64,000 nucleotides of DNA from positions 296,054 through 360,053 of the forward strand of contig CAJNDS010002563.1 of assembly GCA_905221605.1 (NCBI GenBank), read 5' to 3'. The DNA is from Symbiodinium natans (lineage: Eukaryota; Sar; Dinophyceae; Suessiales; Symbiodiniaceae). This document shows positions 10,441 to 33,588 of this stretch, piece by piece; positions within the stretch are counted from its first letter, which is position 1; each line of letters starts with the position of its first letter. Both the position numbers and the translations under genes were made by a program. The notes under the pieces were generated by a model. The model was not told the origin of the DNA. It saw nothing but the letters and a program-made list of their open reading frames with translations, and did not search any database.

Positions 10441-10740
10441 GCTGGGATAAAGTTGGGGTGGGGGGGGGGGTCGTTCAGGGTGATAGGGGTCGTAAGAAGA
10501 GTTTAGGGTTTAGATTTAGGGTTTAGGGTTAAGGTTTACCGGCTGGAAGAAGGGTTTAGGAGGCGTTTAAGGATTCAGGATTTGGGGCTTAGACACGCGG
10601 GCGGGTAAGGGGCTTCTGGATGATCAGCGAAAGCAGCTTCCGAATCAGAAACAACGAAGCAGCAACTGCGAATCAGAAGCAGAAAATCGCAAACTGCACA
10701 TCAGAAGCCAGGGCGCACCAGAAACTCCGCATCAGAAACT

Positions 10741-10934
10741 GCCCTAAACCCTAAACCTGAAACCCTAAACCCTAAACCCTAAACCCTAAACCCTAAACCC
10801 TAAACCCTAAACCCTAAACCCTAAACCCTAAACCCTAAACCCTAAACCCTAAACAAACCCTAAACCCTAAACCCTAAACCCTAAACCCTAAACCCTAAAC
10901 AAACCCTAAACCCTAAACCCTAAACCCTAAACCC
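10741..10934. repeat. Large telomeric array (CCCTAAA)n
   Basis: About 190 bp of CCCTAAA, with two short AAACAAACCC interruptions that divide it into blocks. Confidence 0.95.
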
Positions 10935-11060
10935 CTTCGTGTCCCTGGCTAGCCATCTCCGGGTTTCCTCCATCGATGTGACGCCACGCCTCTGGGGGAA
11001 ACCCTAACCCTACAAGCATCCCTACTGAGACGGTTTTAGGGTTTAGGGTTTAGGGTTTAG

Positions 11061-11147
11061 GCCTTTGCGCCTCCACGGACCGCCAGGCTTCATGATGCCC
11101 TCAGTCGGAAACCGGAGCCCGAACCGGAACCTCCCCTTGTGACCATG
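11061..11147 (+). CDS. Possible exon: AFAPPRTARLHDALSRKPEP
   Basis: Starts at a TTTAG|GCC acceptor supplied by a telomeric array. Reads AFAPPRTARLHDALSRKP followed by a proline/glutamate tail. It could be the C-terminal exon of the GT49-like gene or a separate gene; there is no family motif. Confidence 0.35.
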
Positions 11148-11159
11148 TTGACTCTAAAC

Positions 11160-13351
11160 CACCCTAAACCCTAAACCCTAAATCACCCTAAACCCTAAAC
11201 CCTGCATATCCTGACCAAAATACCTGTAAAAGCCCTTTTAAGCCCCAAGCCTTACACCCTAACCCTAAACCACCCTAAGCCCTAAACCCTCAAACCTCTA
11301 AACGTGAGCTAGCATCCCCAGTCGCAACCCTTTCCCCTTGGTTTGTCTGGGCCTCCAACTGTTTGGGTTAGGCTACCTTGTTGCGAGGGATTCCTTTCTG
11401 ATCCCCAGGATTCCCCAACCCTGCAGCTTCTACGCCCTAAATCGTTTAAGCCCTTTGTGTCCTAAACCCTAAACCCTGTGGGTTCCTCAACCCTATGAAC
11501 GCTACAAGCCCTACACACCCCCAAAAACGTGCCACACGCGAATCAGAATTCTTTCTCAACACCCTCTAGTCTCTCAACCCTGTATTCCCCATAATCCCCA
11601 ACGCGCTACATCCCTCAAAGCCAACCCTCAGCCCTAAGCCCTCAACCCTAAGCTTAGCTTAAGGCAATGGAAACACTGAGGACTCTGAAAATCCGGGCAG
11701 AGATCAAGCCATGAAACTAACACTAAATAGAAATAAGGAAACAGAGGACGAGGAAGGGCCCCCGAGCCTGTTGGCTATTCTTCTGTTTTTGGTTGTTTGT
11801 TTTCGAGGAAGATACGGAAAATACCAAGCACAACAAAAAATCTTAAAAGGTCCCGGGACTGAGGCCGAATTTTGCGACTTTTCTTTCTGGTTGCTGGTTC
11901 CCTCGTTGTTCCATGTTTTCTGTTTCGTGAGATTCCCAATGACCACGAGCCCTACCCCTAAACCCAAGCCCTAAGACCTAAAGTTCCCTCAAAGCCAAGG
12001 CAAAGCATCCCAAGTCGCAGAGTTGGCATCTAGTCTTGGGTCCGGATGCGGAGGCGGAGCAGCTCCCTGGGCAGCAGAACAGAGTTTAGGGTTTGGGTTT
12101 TAGGGCTTAGGCTTAGGTTTAGGGTTTAGGGTTTGCTGTGACAGGGCGCAGGTAAATCAAGGCAAGGATGGGTGTCGAAGTGTTTTATCGCCCCTTTGTG
12201 AAGGGTCATCCAATACCATCTCTCACCCAAGGCCGTCTAAGGCGGCAAAGCCACCCTCGACCTACCTTCCCAAAACCTACTTTTTGTTGGGTAGGTTTCC
12301 TAAGAACCTACAACAAAAAGTGGGTCTTGAGGTTCTTTTTCAGGTAGCGTTCTAGGCCTAAACTCATATCGGGCGCGCGCGCGCGCGCGCGTGCGTTCGC
12401 TTTTTTCATTTAGACTTCTGGGGGTCGGACAAGTTGGCTGGTCAGGGGCTGACAGGACATGCCTTGCTGTGCCAAACTTGGAGGTTCGTGGGTACTTCTG
12501 AACCCCAATCATAACAATACTTATAAGCCCCACCCCCACCCCAGTCGGTGATAAGTAGACTTACAAGTGCGGTTTAGGTTTTAGGATTTAGGGTTTAGGG
12601 TTTCGGGGTTTAGGGTTTAGGGTTACAAGTACCCATGAACCTCCAACAGAAGAGAGGGGGCGGGTTTCCCGCGACTGGTCGTAGAGTAGGCAACCTTTAA
12701 CCTTTTTGGGGTAGTATAATCCCCTTAATAATCCCAAAGGTTAACCCTTAATTCCCCCTGGTTACTGGACAACTAGGCCTTGTTATGTAACCCTGATTCA
12801 TACACTAAATAGAATAAAGAGGATCACGGGCCCTATCCTTCGGCTCCCTGTAAACAAGGGTACGGGACTATACTACAGGTCTGGGCCTGGAAGCCCGGCA
12901 AGGGGTTTAGGGTGTAGGGTTTAGGGTTTAGGGCTTAGGGTTTAGGATAATTTGGTTTAATTTTGGCGTGGGAGGTGCCGGCGCCGTTTGGGACTGTTAA
13001 TTCGGGTTTAAGGGGTTCTTGGTTTAGTTGGGATTGGGGCTGAGGCTGTTCAGGGTTGAGGGGCTGATTTGGCGACAAGCATTCCGCAGACGGTTCCGCG
13101 GTGATTCTTGCACGGCCAGGGGCTGCTGCTTCAAATGGTTGATGGCTACCCCAAACCCTGAACCCTAAAACTGGGAGTGCTTTTCGGCTGGGAGGCTCGC
13201 CGAACTCTCAACTCAAAGAACACACAACTTCTACGAAACCCTAAACCTAAACCCTACAAACCCTAAACCCCAAGAACTTCAACGAAACCCTTAGCCTAAA
13301 CCCTACAAACCCTAAACCCCAAGCTCTATCTTCCCCTCTTGTCTCGCTGAG
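11160..13351. other. Intergenic or intronic stretch with a TIR element
   Basis: Contains degenerate CCCTAAA sequence, a (GC)n run near 12373-12391, a CTTGGAGG element (12477-12646), part of an element at about 12680-12775, and a protein-like island near 12005-12080 (ELASSLGSGCGGGAAPWA) that I cannot assign. Confidence 0.45.
12477..12646. mobile_element. CTTGGAGG TIR element containing a telomeric array
   Basis: Ends CTTGGAGGTTCGTGGGTACTT and AAGTACCCATGAACCTCC. A TTTAGGG array (about 12570-12622) lies inside, flanked by a perfect 8 bp repeat TTACAAGT (12561-12568 and 12623-12630), consistent with insertion of the array into a pre-existing element. Confidence 0.8.
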
Positions 13352-13442
13352 GAGGGCACGCATCGCCACACACTACGCCACCTTTAAGGCCGAGTTAAAG
13401 CAGATCCTCCGCGCGACATTGGTGGACAAGGGTCCTGCGCAG
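13352..13442 (+). CDS. Probable exon of an unknown gene (RARIATHYATFKAELKQI)
   Basis: Open frame RARIATHYATFKAELKQI then LRATLVDKGPAQ between CTGAG and CAGGGTTTCC. Composition is amphipathic and protein-like. Together with the islands at 13779, 14672, 15463 and 16562 it may belong to one gene. I do not recognise the family. Confidence 0.45.
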
Positions 13443-13778
13443 GGTTTCCAGGGTTCTGAGGGTTGGGATCAACTTGCAACCCTACGAACCCCCTTATTTT
13501 GAGATACTTAAGCTCTAAACCCCATAACCTATAAACCCTAAACCACTTAGTGCCCTAAAGTCCTAAGGGACCCGAACCCCGAAACCCTGAACCCCACAAC
13601 CCAAAGCCCCTCCAGAAATCCCAGGCCTACAGCGAAAGCTCCCTACGAAACCCTGACCCTACAAACCCTTATCCCTGAACTCTAAACCCTAAACCCTAAA
13701 CCTCAAAGCAAGCAGGCTCCAAACCCTGTACCCAAGATCGGTTTAAGCAGTTAATTCAGGGTGCATGGTGGGATCTCC

Positions 13779-13826
13779 GAAGAACTGCCTGGGCTGGTCC
13801 GAGAAGGAGGTGTGCTGATGAAGACC
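13779..13826 (+). CDS. Possible exon: EELPGLVREGGVLMKT
   Basis: Short open frame EELPGLVREGGVLMKT flanked by degenerate telomeric sequence. Too short to assign. Confidence 0.35.
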
Positions 13827-14352
13827 GAAACCCCGAACCCTAAAACCCGATAACCCAATAACCCTAAACTGGCCCTAAACCCTGTAAGCCTATCATCCTA
13901 TAACCTTACAGCCCTATAACCCTATAACCCTATCCTGTAACCCTAAAACCCTATAACCCTAAACCCTGCTAACCTAAAACCTAGAACCCTCAAGCCCTAC
14001 ACTCGCCAAGCATCACTTCATCCGCCTGGAAGAGCTGATCTGAGAAGGCCCATCTGCCATAAACCCTAGAAGCCTCCAAGCCCCTTTCGCCACAACCTGC
14101 TAGGGTTTAGGGTTTCAGGGTTAGCGTTTAGGGTTGGGGTTCCGGGTTTAGGGTTTAGGCCCCCCCCCCCCCCCCCCGGCCCAAACCCAGATCCGGACCA
14201 AGCTTATGAGAGAATTCTCCAGGCCCTGTAAGAACCTCGAACCCTTCTAGACATAAACCCTAAACGCTAAACCCTAAACCCGAAACCCTGTGTACCCTAT
14301 TTACCCTCGAAGCTTTTCGAGCTTTGTAAGCCCTGTAAACTCTCAACCCGTA

Positions 14353-14558
14353 CTGACCAAATGAACCCTCAAAAGTTCATGGTTCATATGCCCTAATAGG
14401 GAAGCTTAGTAGCTGAGTGAGGACACTTTACACTTTTTGGGATCCGATACTCCCCTATAGAACTGAAAGTGTTCTCTTTCTTGGGGCTTATGAACTCAGC
14501 AACTAAGGAATTGTGGTATGGGGTATATGACCCCAATATTTGGGTTCATGTGGTCCCC
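14353..14558. mobile_element. CCAAATGAACCC TIR element with a second element nested inside
   Basis: The outer element has ends GACCAAATGAACCC and GGGTTCATGTGGTCC. A complete element of another family, CTTAGTAGCTGAGTGAG ... CTCAGCAACTAAG, is inserted at 14404-14507. The inner family also forms an intron of gene A (25022-25121). Confidence 0.8.
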
Positions 14559-14671
14559 GAATCCCTAAACTATAAAACGCTGTATCCTATAATACCCTAT
14601 AAGCCCTACAAAGCCTAAACCCAAACAGCCCTAAACCCTAAACCCTAAACCCTGTATACCCTCTCTTCAAG

Positions 14672-14761
14672 GAAGCTCCATCTCACTCCGCCAGCGCTGC
14701 CGAAGTCGCCGCATGCCCGCAGTCCCTTGCGGCGTGGGCTGCCACATCGGAGGCCGTGACC
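14672..14761 (+). CDS. Probable exon: EAPSHSASAAEVAACPQS
   Basis: After CAAG the frame reads EAPSHSASAAEVAACPQS LAAWAATSEAVT, 30 codons exactly, and stops at a TTTAGGG array. Alanine-rich. No family recognised. Confidence 0.45.
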
Positions 14762-14763
14762 TT

Positions 14764-14940
14764 AGTTTAGGGTTTAGGGTTTAGGGGTTTAGGGATTTAG
14801 GGTTTTGGGTTTTAGGGTTTAGGGTTTGGGGTTTTGGGTTTAGGGATTTAGGGTTTTGGGTTTTGGGTTTAGGGTTTAGGGTTTTGGGGCTTAGGGTTTA
14901 GGGTTTAGGGTTTGGGGTTTGGGGTTTAGGGTTTAGGGTA
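14764..14940. repeat. Telomeric array with TTTTGGG variants
   Basis: TTTAGGG units mixed with TTTTGGG and ATTTAGGG variants over about 175 bp. Confidence 0.85.
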
Positions 14941-15365
14941 ACTAGGACCCAGAGTAGGCCCTTATTCTCGTTTAGGGTTTAGGTTTTGGTACACGCCCCT
15001 TTAAACCCAACTGGACACCAATTTTCATTCTTAGGTTTCTCTCGGGCCTAGGTTAGGGCTGACAGGGTTTTTGGGGTTCCATAGGGTTAAACATAGGATG
15101 TAGAGTTTGGGGTGGGGGGGCGGCATTAATTCGGGAGTTTTTTGTTTGAGTTTTTCCGTTGTGTTTTTTAAAGAGCCGGCGCAAGCAAGCAAGCGAGGAA
15201 GCAAGCAAGCACGCATGGGGTTTGCAGGGTTTACAAGGTGGCATCGGGTTTGTCGGGTTTGCAGGGTTTGGGGTTGCAGTTCTTGAGACCTGACAGCGCG
15301 AAAAACCCCGAACTGGAGTTTGCTTAGGGTCAAGGGCCGAAGTGTTCCCGGATCCTAAGCCCTAA

Positions 15366-15435
15366 ACCCTAAGCCCCAAACCCTAAACCCTAAACCCTAA
15401 ACCCTAAACCCTAAACCCTAACCCCTAAACCCCTG
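15366..15435. repeat. Telomeric array (CCCTAAA)n
   Basis: About ten CCCTAAA/CCCCAAA units. Confidence 0.9.
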
Positions 15436-15462
15436 TAAACCCCCCAAACGTCGCGGGCTGAG

Positions 15463-15528
15463 GCTCGCCGCCGGCCTGCTCCCGCAGGGAGAAATCCTGC
15501 CCGCGGGCAGGGCGACGCTGGCGGTGGC
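15463..15528 (+). CDS. Probable exon: LAAGLLPQGEILPAGRAT
   Basis: From GCTGAG|GCTCGCC the frame reads LAAGLLPQGEILPAGRAT LAVA and ends at a GTAGG donor. GC-rich, with a short CTGCCCGCGGGCAG palindrome. No family recognised. Confidence 0.4.
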
Positions 15529-15539
15529 GTAGGATTGCC

Positions 15540-15702
15540 TTAGGGACCCTTAGATGAACCCTCGAAGGGTTTAGGGTTTAGGGTTTTGGGTTTAGGGTTT
15601 AGGGTTTAGGGTTTAGGGTTTAGGGTTTAGGGTTCAAGAGTTTTTCTTTCAAACAGTATAGGGTATATGAGCCCAATGTTAGGGTTCACCGGGTCCCTAA
15701 GG
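15540..15702. mobile_element. CCTTAGGGACC TIR element interrupted by a telomeric array
   Basis: Ends CCTTAGGGACCC and GGGTCCCTAAGG. The middle carries a TTTAGGG array (about 15570-15632) not found in other copies of the family. Confidence 0.7.
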
Positions 15703-15791
15703 TGAGGTTTGGGGTTCAAAGCCAACCCCCGACCCAGACCCAATGTCTAGGACGGACGCTGCATGTCCAGCTCGCTGAATTTGGTTCTTAG

Positions 15792-15914
15792 GGTTCAGGG
15801 GTTTAGGGGTTTAGGGGTTTAGGGGTTTAGGGGTTTAGGGGTTTAGGGGTTTAGGGGTTTAGGGGTTTAGGGGTTTAGGGGTTTAGGGGTTTAGGGGTTT
15901 AGGGGTTTAGGGCT
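15792..15914. repeat. Homogenised 8-mer array (TTTAGGGG)n
   Basis: About fifteen near-perfect TTTAGGGG units, one base longer than the canonical telomeric repeat. The uniformity suggests local amplification. A second block is at about 62216-62315. Confidence 0.9.
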
Positions 15915-16144
15915 GTCTCAAGTTTACGGTGCTCAGTTTCTATGTTCTTTCTTTCAGGGCTTTGCGATAATTTAGGTTCACGGAACCCCTGTTCTCGTTT
16001 TCAGTATTGGTATTGTGAATATAGAGTTCACGTCTTTATTGTTTTCTTATTTGAAGGGGGGAGGGGGAGTGGATACCTTAAGAGAGGATGGGTTAGACGA
16101 TGAAAGGTACGTACGGGCGAGTCTGAGATGTAGAACCACATATG

Positions 16145-16217
16145 GTAAGGGTTTAGGGTTTAGGGTTTAGGGTTTAGGGTTTAGGGCTTAGGGTTTAGGG
16201 TTTAGGGTTTATTGTTT
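16145..16217. repeat. Telomeric array (TTTAGGG)n
   Basis: About ten units in a region with no recognised gene. Confidence 0.9.
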
Positions 16218-16561
16218 AGGGTCCATGTACCGAAGTACAGTACACGTGGCCTTAGAAGTCGTGGCCTAAAAGCATTTGGTTCTGGGACCCCATGTTGAAG
16301 CAATCGAAAGAAGAAATCCCTAAGACCCTACATGCCCAACAATTTGGGTCTAGGGTTGGTGGTTGCGAGTTTAGGGCTTAGGGTAAGCCTGCCAGTTTTG
16401 GGTCTAGGGTGTAGGGTTTGGGGTTTGGGGGTTTGGGGGTTTTTTCAACCCCAAACAAGGCTTGACACCCTAAACCCCAAACCCTAAGCCCTAAACCCTA
16501 AACCCTAAACCCTAAACCTGCCTTCTGAAGTTTTGTAGATTGTGGTTTGGCATATGTTCAG

Positions 16562-16620
16562 CTTCCGAGCTCGGGGAGCCCAACCTTCAGCAGGGCATCG
16601 TTTGGTTGGCTGGGTCTCTG
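16562..16620 (+). CDS. Possible exon: SELGEPNLQQGIVWLAGSL
   Basis: After TTCAG the frame reads SELGEPNLQQGIVWLAGSL, protein-like and flanked by telomeric sequence. Unassigned. Confidence 0.4.
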
Positions 16621-17015
16621 TAGGTCCTTAAGATGTAGAGGTTTTGGGTTTAGGGTTTAGGGTTTACGGTTTAGGGTTTAGGCTTTAGGGTTTAGGGTTT
16701 AAGGATACGGGGCAGGTTTGCAGGGATCATGTGATAACTTGGGGGTTCAGGGTTCATGCTGACCGGATGCTTTGCAGCGTCCCTTGAAGCCCGCAGAATT
16801 CGATGACGGAACACGGCAGCTTTCACGATGCATACATAGGGACATAGGGCACACCAAATCAAGACTCAACCGAACCCTAAACCCTAAACCCTAAACCCTA
16901 AACCCTAGCCCTAAACCCTAAACCTCTCCAAGCCCTAAAGCTCTGAAGCCCAGACCTCAGTCCAGCATCCCATTCTTCAAGAGAGAGACAACACCGTGCG
17001 ACAGGGACGTCCACA

Positions 17016-17171
17016 CTTGGAGGTGCAGGGTGCTTATCATCCTATTTTTAGGGTTTAGGGTTTAGGGTTTAGGGTATATAACTATACTTATGATTATGAG
17101 CCCCCTAAGTCCCCTAAGTAGATTATAAGTAGACGAATATCTGTGGATATAAGTACCCATGAACCTCCAAG
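17016..17171. mobile_element. CTTGGAGG TIR element, 4 bp target duplication CACA, with internal telomeric array
   Basis: Flanked by CACA on both sides (17012-17015 and 17172-17175). Ends CTTGGAGG and CCTCCAAG. An internal TTTAGGG array is at about 17047-17075. Confidence 0.8.
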
Positions 17172-17415
17172 CACAGGAGGGAGTTTGCAAGAGGTCGCGG
17201 TACTGCCTCGACCTCTATAAACTCTATCGGTCCTGAACCTTTAAACCTTGAAACCCTAAACCCTAAACCCTAAACCCGAAACCCTAAACCCCCAAACTCT
17301 AGAAGCCCTACGCGCCCCCGAAAGACTTCAACCCTTCATCCTCAAGTACTCCGCCGGGCTCCAAAGATGGGCGCAGGGTTGTCGTATGATTCTTTCCAAG
17401 ACCCCGTAACTATTA

Positions 17416-17523
17416 CCCTAAGGGTCCATGTACCTGAATAGGGAGTACTTCGGCCTTAACGTATTTCCTATATAGGGACTTTGGGGCCCAAGTATATACT
17501 ACTAAGGTGCATGGACCCTTAGT
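17416..17523. mobile_element. TIR element, CCCTAAGGGTCCATGTACCT family
   Basis: Left CCCTAAGGGTCCATGTACCT, right AGGTGCATGGACCCTTAG, with the conserved core TTTCCTATATAGGGACTTTGG. Other copies: about 22673-22770, 33566-33673, 42817-42934, 54326-54430 and 58372-58470. Confidence 0.75.
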
Positions 17524-17529
17524 TAGCTG

Positions 17530-18988
17530 TTGAAACTCATCAGGCCATTTCGAACAAGGCTTGGAAGCAGTTCTGTTCATCCGTCGCACTGCAATCTTAC
17601 CTTGCCTTGCCAAGCCTGCTGAAACTAGCAGGCGGCGGTTGTTCAAATTCCGCTAGGGTCCCTTATACCAGGAGGAATCGGCAAAACTCTAAGGGGTAGA
17701 TTTACATGTTGGGTTGTGCAGGGTATATAAGGGGTATATCAGGGGTATATACAGGGTATATAAGGGGTCCAATTTACAGGGCATACTAAGAGACCATGTA
17801 ACTACCCCCAAGATAAGCTGTGAGTCGACACCAGGGCTCCTAACAAGGGACCCTAATCTCGAACAACCCCCAGGCCAGGACCCGGAGGACTCTACAGCCA
17901 TCATGTTGTGAGGCTTTAGGGTATAACTAGGGTCTATAGGGTTTAGGGTTCCGGGTTCAGGTTTCAGGGTTTCTTTTCGGAACTTCAAGTGTTTGAGGGG
18001 TTCTCATGTAGGCATGCGGCACCAATGACCCCGAGTGTGCCACAGACAACACAGGGGACATTCACTGTCTACATTGGGGGTTAAGGGTTTAGAGTTTAGG
18101 GTTTTAAGGATCCCAAAAGAAAAACTTCTACATTGTGGGGTTTAGGGTTTGGAGTTTAGGGTTTTAGGGATCCTAAAAGATAAACGGTATATGGTTGGTC
18201 TCCAACCTTGGGTTTGTAAAGAAAGCAAAGCACAACCCCGAGGGGGGGTTTGCAAGAATGCCCCGACTCAGGGGCTCGAACCAGAGGCCAGTGTTTAGTG
18301 TTTGGGGTTGGGTGGTTTAGGGTTTAGGGTTTAGGGTTGCGGGTTTGGGGTTTAGGGTTTAGGGTTTAGGTTTACAGTCTAGGCTGCTTCGGCACGCTGG
18401 CTTGGAAAGAAGATTACATTGGCACATAGGCCAAAGCCTAAACACCCAGGCCCGCAACCTTAACCTAAGCACCCTAAACCCTAAACCCTAAACCCTAAAC
18501 CCTAGACCCTAGACCCTAAACCCTAAACCCTAAACCCTAAACCCTAAACCCTAAACTCTAAACCCTAAACCCTAAACTCTCTCTGTGGGTCCTCAAGGGC
18601 GAAGCAGCAGTCGGTGAAACACTCGGCAGTCTGGCTCATGAGAAACGAAATCGGGGTTTAGGGTTTAGGGTTTAGGGTTTAGGGTTTAGGGTTTAGGGTT
18701 TGGGGTGCAGATCAGGTCCCCCTTTTCACTTCTCCCTGCCCTGCATATACACCTTTCTTACTCAACTCTATACTAAACCCCAAAACTCAAGGCCACATGC
18801 TGCACCTTTCTTGTTTCATCCTAGACTTCAATCCTACACACTACACGGACCTAATCCCAAACCCTAACAACATACCTTACTAGCCCTAGACCCAAACCTC
18901 CAAACTCTTCGTGAAGGGCGAAGTGCCCTAAATTCGAAAGCCATGAAACCATGAAACCGGCTTTGGGCAGAATTGAGGAAAGGGGAGG

Positions 18989-19031
<43 letters not shown>

Positions 19032-19323
19032 GGGGTGAGGATGGCTTGGGGTGAAGGGGGCAGAGAAGACCCCCAAAATTTCGGGTTTTTCAGGTGGTTC
19101 GGAATTCTTGGGCTTTTGTGTTTGGGGTTTAGGGTTGGGATGTTGTCCCCTTTGCAGCCGTCTGTCTTTCGAAGGAAGCCAGGCCCTTGACATTCTTCTG
19201 GCTCTATAGGAACCATCCCAAGGTATGTATGCCATCGGGCCCTGAAAAGCCCTAAACCCTAAACCCTAAACCCTAAACAAGCCTTCCACAGCCTTTAGCC
19301 CTCCCCGGCACCCGCTCCATGCC
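17530..19323. other. Intergenic stretch 5' of gene A
   Basis: Includes a tandem pair of similar about 60 bp segments at 18073-18187 (CTACATTG ... GGATCC), telomeric arrays at 18305-18370, 18476-18580 and 18657-18705, and a G run near 18990-19030. No exon recognised. Open frames across the G run are composition artefacts. Confidence 0.5.
18476..18580. repeat. Telomeric array (CCCTAAA)n
   Basis: About fifteen CCCTAAA units, followed after about 75 bp by an opposite-orientation TTTAGGG array (18657-18705). Confidence 0.9.
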
Positions 19324-32027
<12,704 letters not shown>

Positions 32028-32700
32028 GAGGATGGATGGGGTGGCTTGTAAGCTCAGGACTTCGGCTTCGGGAGGTTTAGGCTTGGGGTGAGTAATTGGG
32101 GTGTATGGTTTAGGGTTTTTAGGGTCAATTCATTCAGGATCCAGAGTTCAGGGCGACTTTAAAGCCATGTGGGGCCGGGGGGAGGGTGGAAGCCTTCGCA
32201 GGTGGAACTTTCGAAAGTGGAGCCCTAAACCCTTTCAAGCCTATAGGTTTTCGAGTACTATACTTTAATACTTTTTTTTGTTCTGGGTTCCTATTATACC
32301 GAAAGAGTATATACTTTTTGTGCCAGGGTCTACTCCAAAGTAGGGACAAAGCCCAAACTGCACACGCGGCTCCCCCCCACCAGACCTTGCTGTGGTTGTG
32401 GCGCGGAACATTAGGGTTTAGGGTTTAGGGTTTAGTGTCGCAGCGAGTGCTGATGCTCGATGCTGCACACCCTTCGTAAGAAAACGGTGCGACCAACATG
32501 AACTTTGCATCCTCTATATAAACGGCGCACCCACCCAAAAAATGCAAAATACATGTGAATAAAACAAACAAAACAATAAAACAAAAAAACAAACATAAAT
32601 CGAGCTTCAATGGTTGTGAGGACTCTTGCTTTCTCTAAGCTCCTGAAGGGAGGGAACCCCCCCCCCCCCCCAGCAAATCTTGGTATGCTAACTGCACTTA

Positions 32701-32798
32701 CCTTGGGGACCAAAAGAACCCTAGAATTGGGATCACATACTCTATACTGCTGTAATCCTTATTCGGTTGAACCTTTTAGGGTTCACCTGGTCCTAAGG
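32701..32798. mobile_element. CCTTGGGGACC TIR element
   Basis: CCTTGGGGACCAAAAGAACCC and GGGTTCACCTGGTCCTAAGG, flanked by TA on both sides. Same family as the intron at 24308-24420. Confidence 0.75.
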
Positions 32799-33475
32799 TA
32801 AGGGACTGGATAGTACTTATGACTTATGACCCAGTTCATGTGCTCTTATAACTCTACTTGTAACCCAGGGGGTGGGGGTTGTAGAAGCGTGCAACCTTGC
32901 AAAAGGTTCCTTCCACTCATAGATCAATGAGCCCGCATAGAATTTTTTCATGATATTGGACAACCACACCAAACAGGTGAACCTGAATACAACCAGGGAA
33001 GCGGTAGTTGTTTTGCGAATACGCGGCGCTAGGACAACAAGCGCGACACTCTTGTTCCCTCCCACCCCACCTCACCCCTCCCCCCCCCCCTTCCCCCTTA
33101 CCCCCCTCCCCCCCACCGCCTCCTCTCCCCTCCTCAATAGTTCCGTAAACCCGTAACACCATTTGTGCAAAGCCTTTCATAGCTGTGTGGGGGGGGGGGG
33201 GTTCCGAAATTGGGCCATATTGAGAGTCTAGAACTGAGGTCCCTTCTGATCCTAAACTGCAATGGGGTTTGTAGGGCTTCTCCGAGGATCAGGGTTCTTA
33301 AGGTTATGATTACCCGAAACCCTAAACCCTAAACCCGAAACCCTAAACCTTAAACCCTAAACCCTAAACCCCACAGAATGTACGGCGCGGCGCAGGGCTG
33401 TCCGAGCTCTGGTTGCGGGCCGTGACGTCGAGGTGGCCAAGTGTCCGTTGACTGTTCTTGCAGCAGACCGCACGA

Positions 33476-33588
33476 GACCCTAAGGGTCCATGTACCTTCT
33501 TATTTTAGGGTTTAGGGTTTAGGGTTTAGGGTTTAGGGTTTAGGGTTTAGGGTTTAGGGTTTAGGGACCGTAAGGGTCCATGCACCTT
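33476..33588. repeat. Telomeric array between 23 bp direct repeats at a TIR-element end
   Basis: GACC(C/G)TAAGGGTCCATG(T/C)ACCTT at 33476-33498 and 33566-33588 flanks a TTTAGGG array. The sequence is the terminus of the GGTCCATGTACCT element that continues to about 33673. Confidence 0.75.

Noticed and set aside
15463-15528. CTGCCCGCGGGCAG as a transcription terminator hairpin
   Set aside because: Short GC palindrome inside a protein-like island. No basis for a terminator in this genome type.
18851-19235. Overlapping 120-codon ORFs on the minus strand
   Set aside because: They are created by the G/C run (polyproline in translation) and lack any motif.
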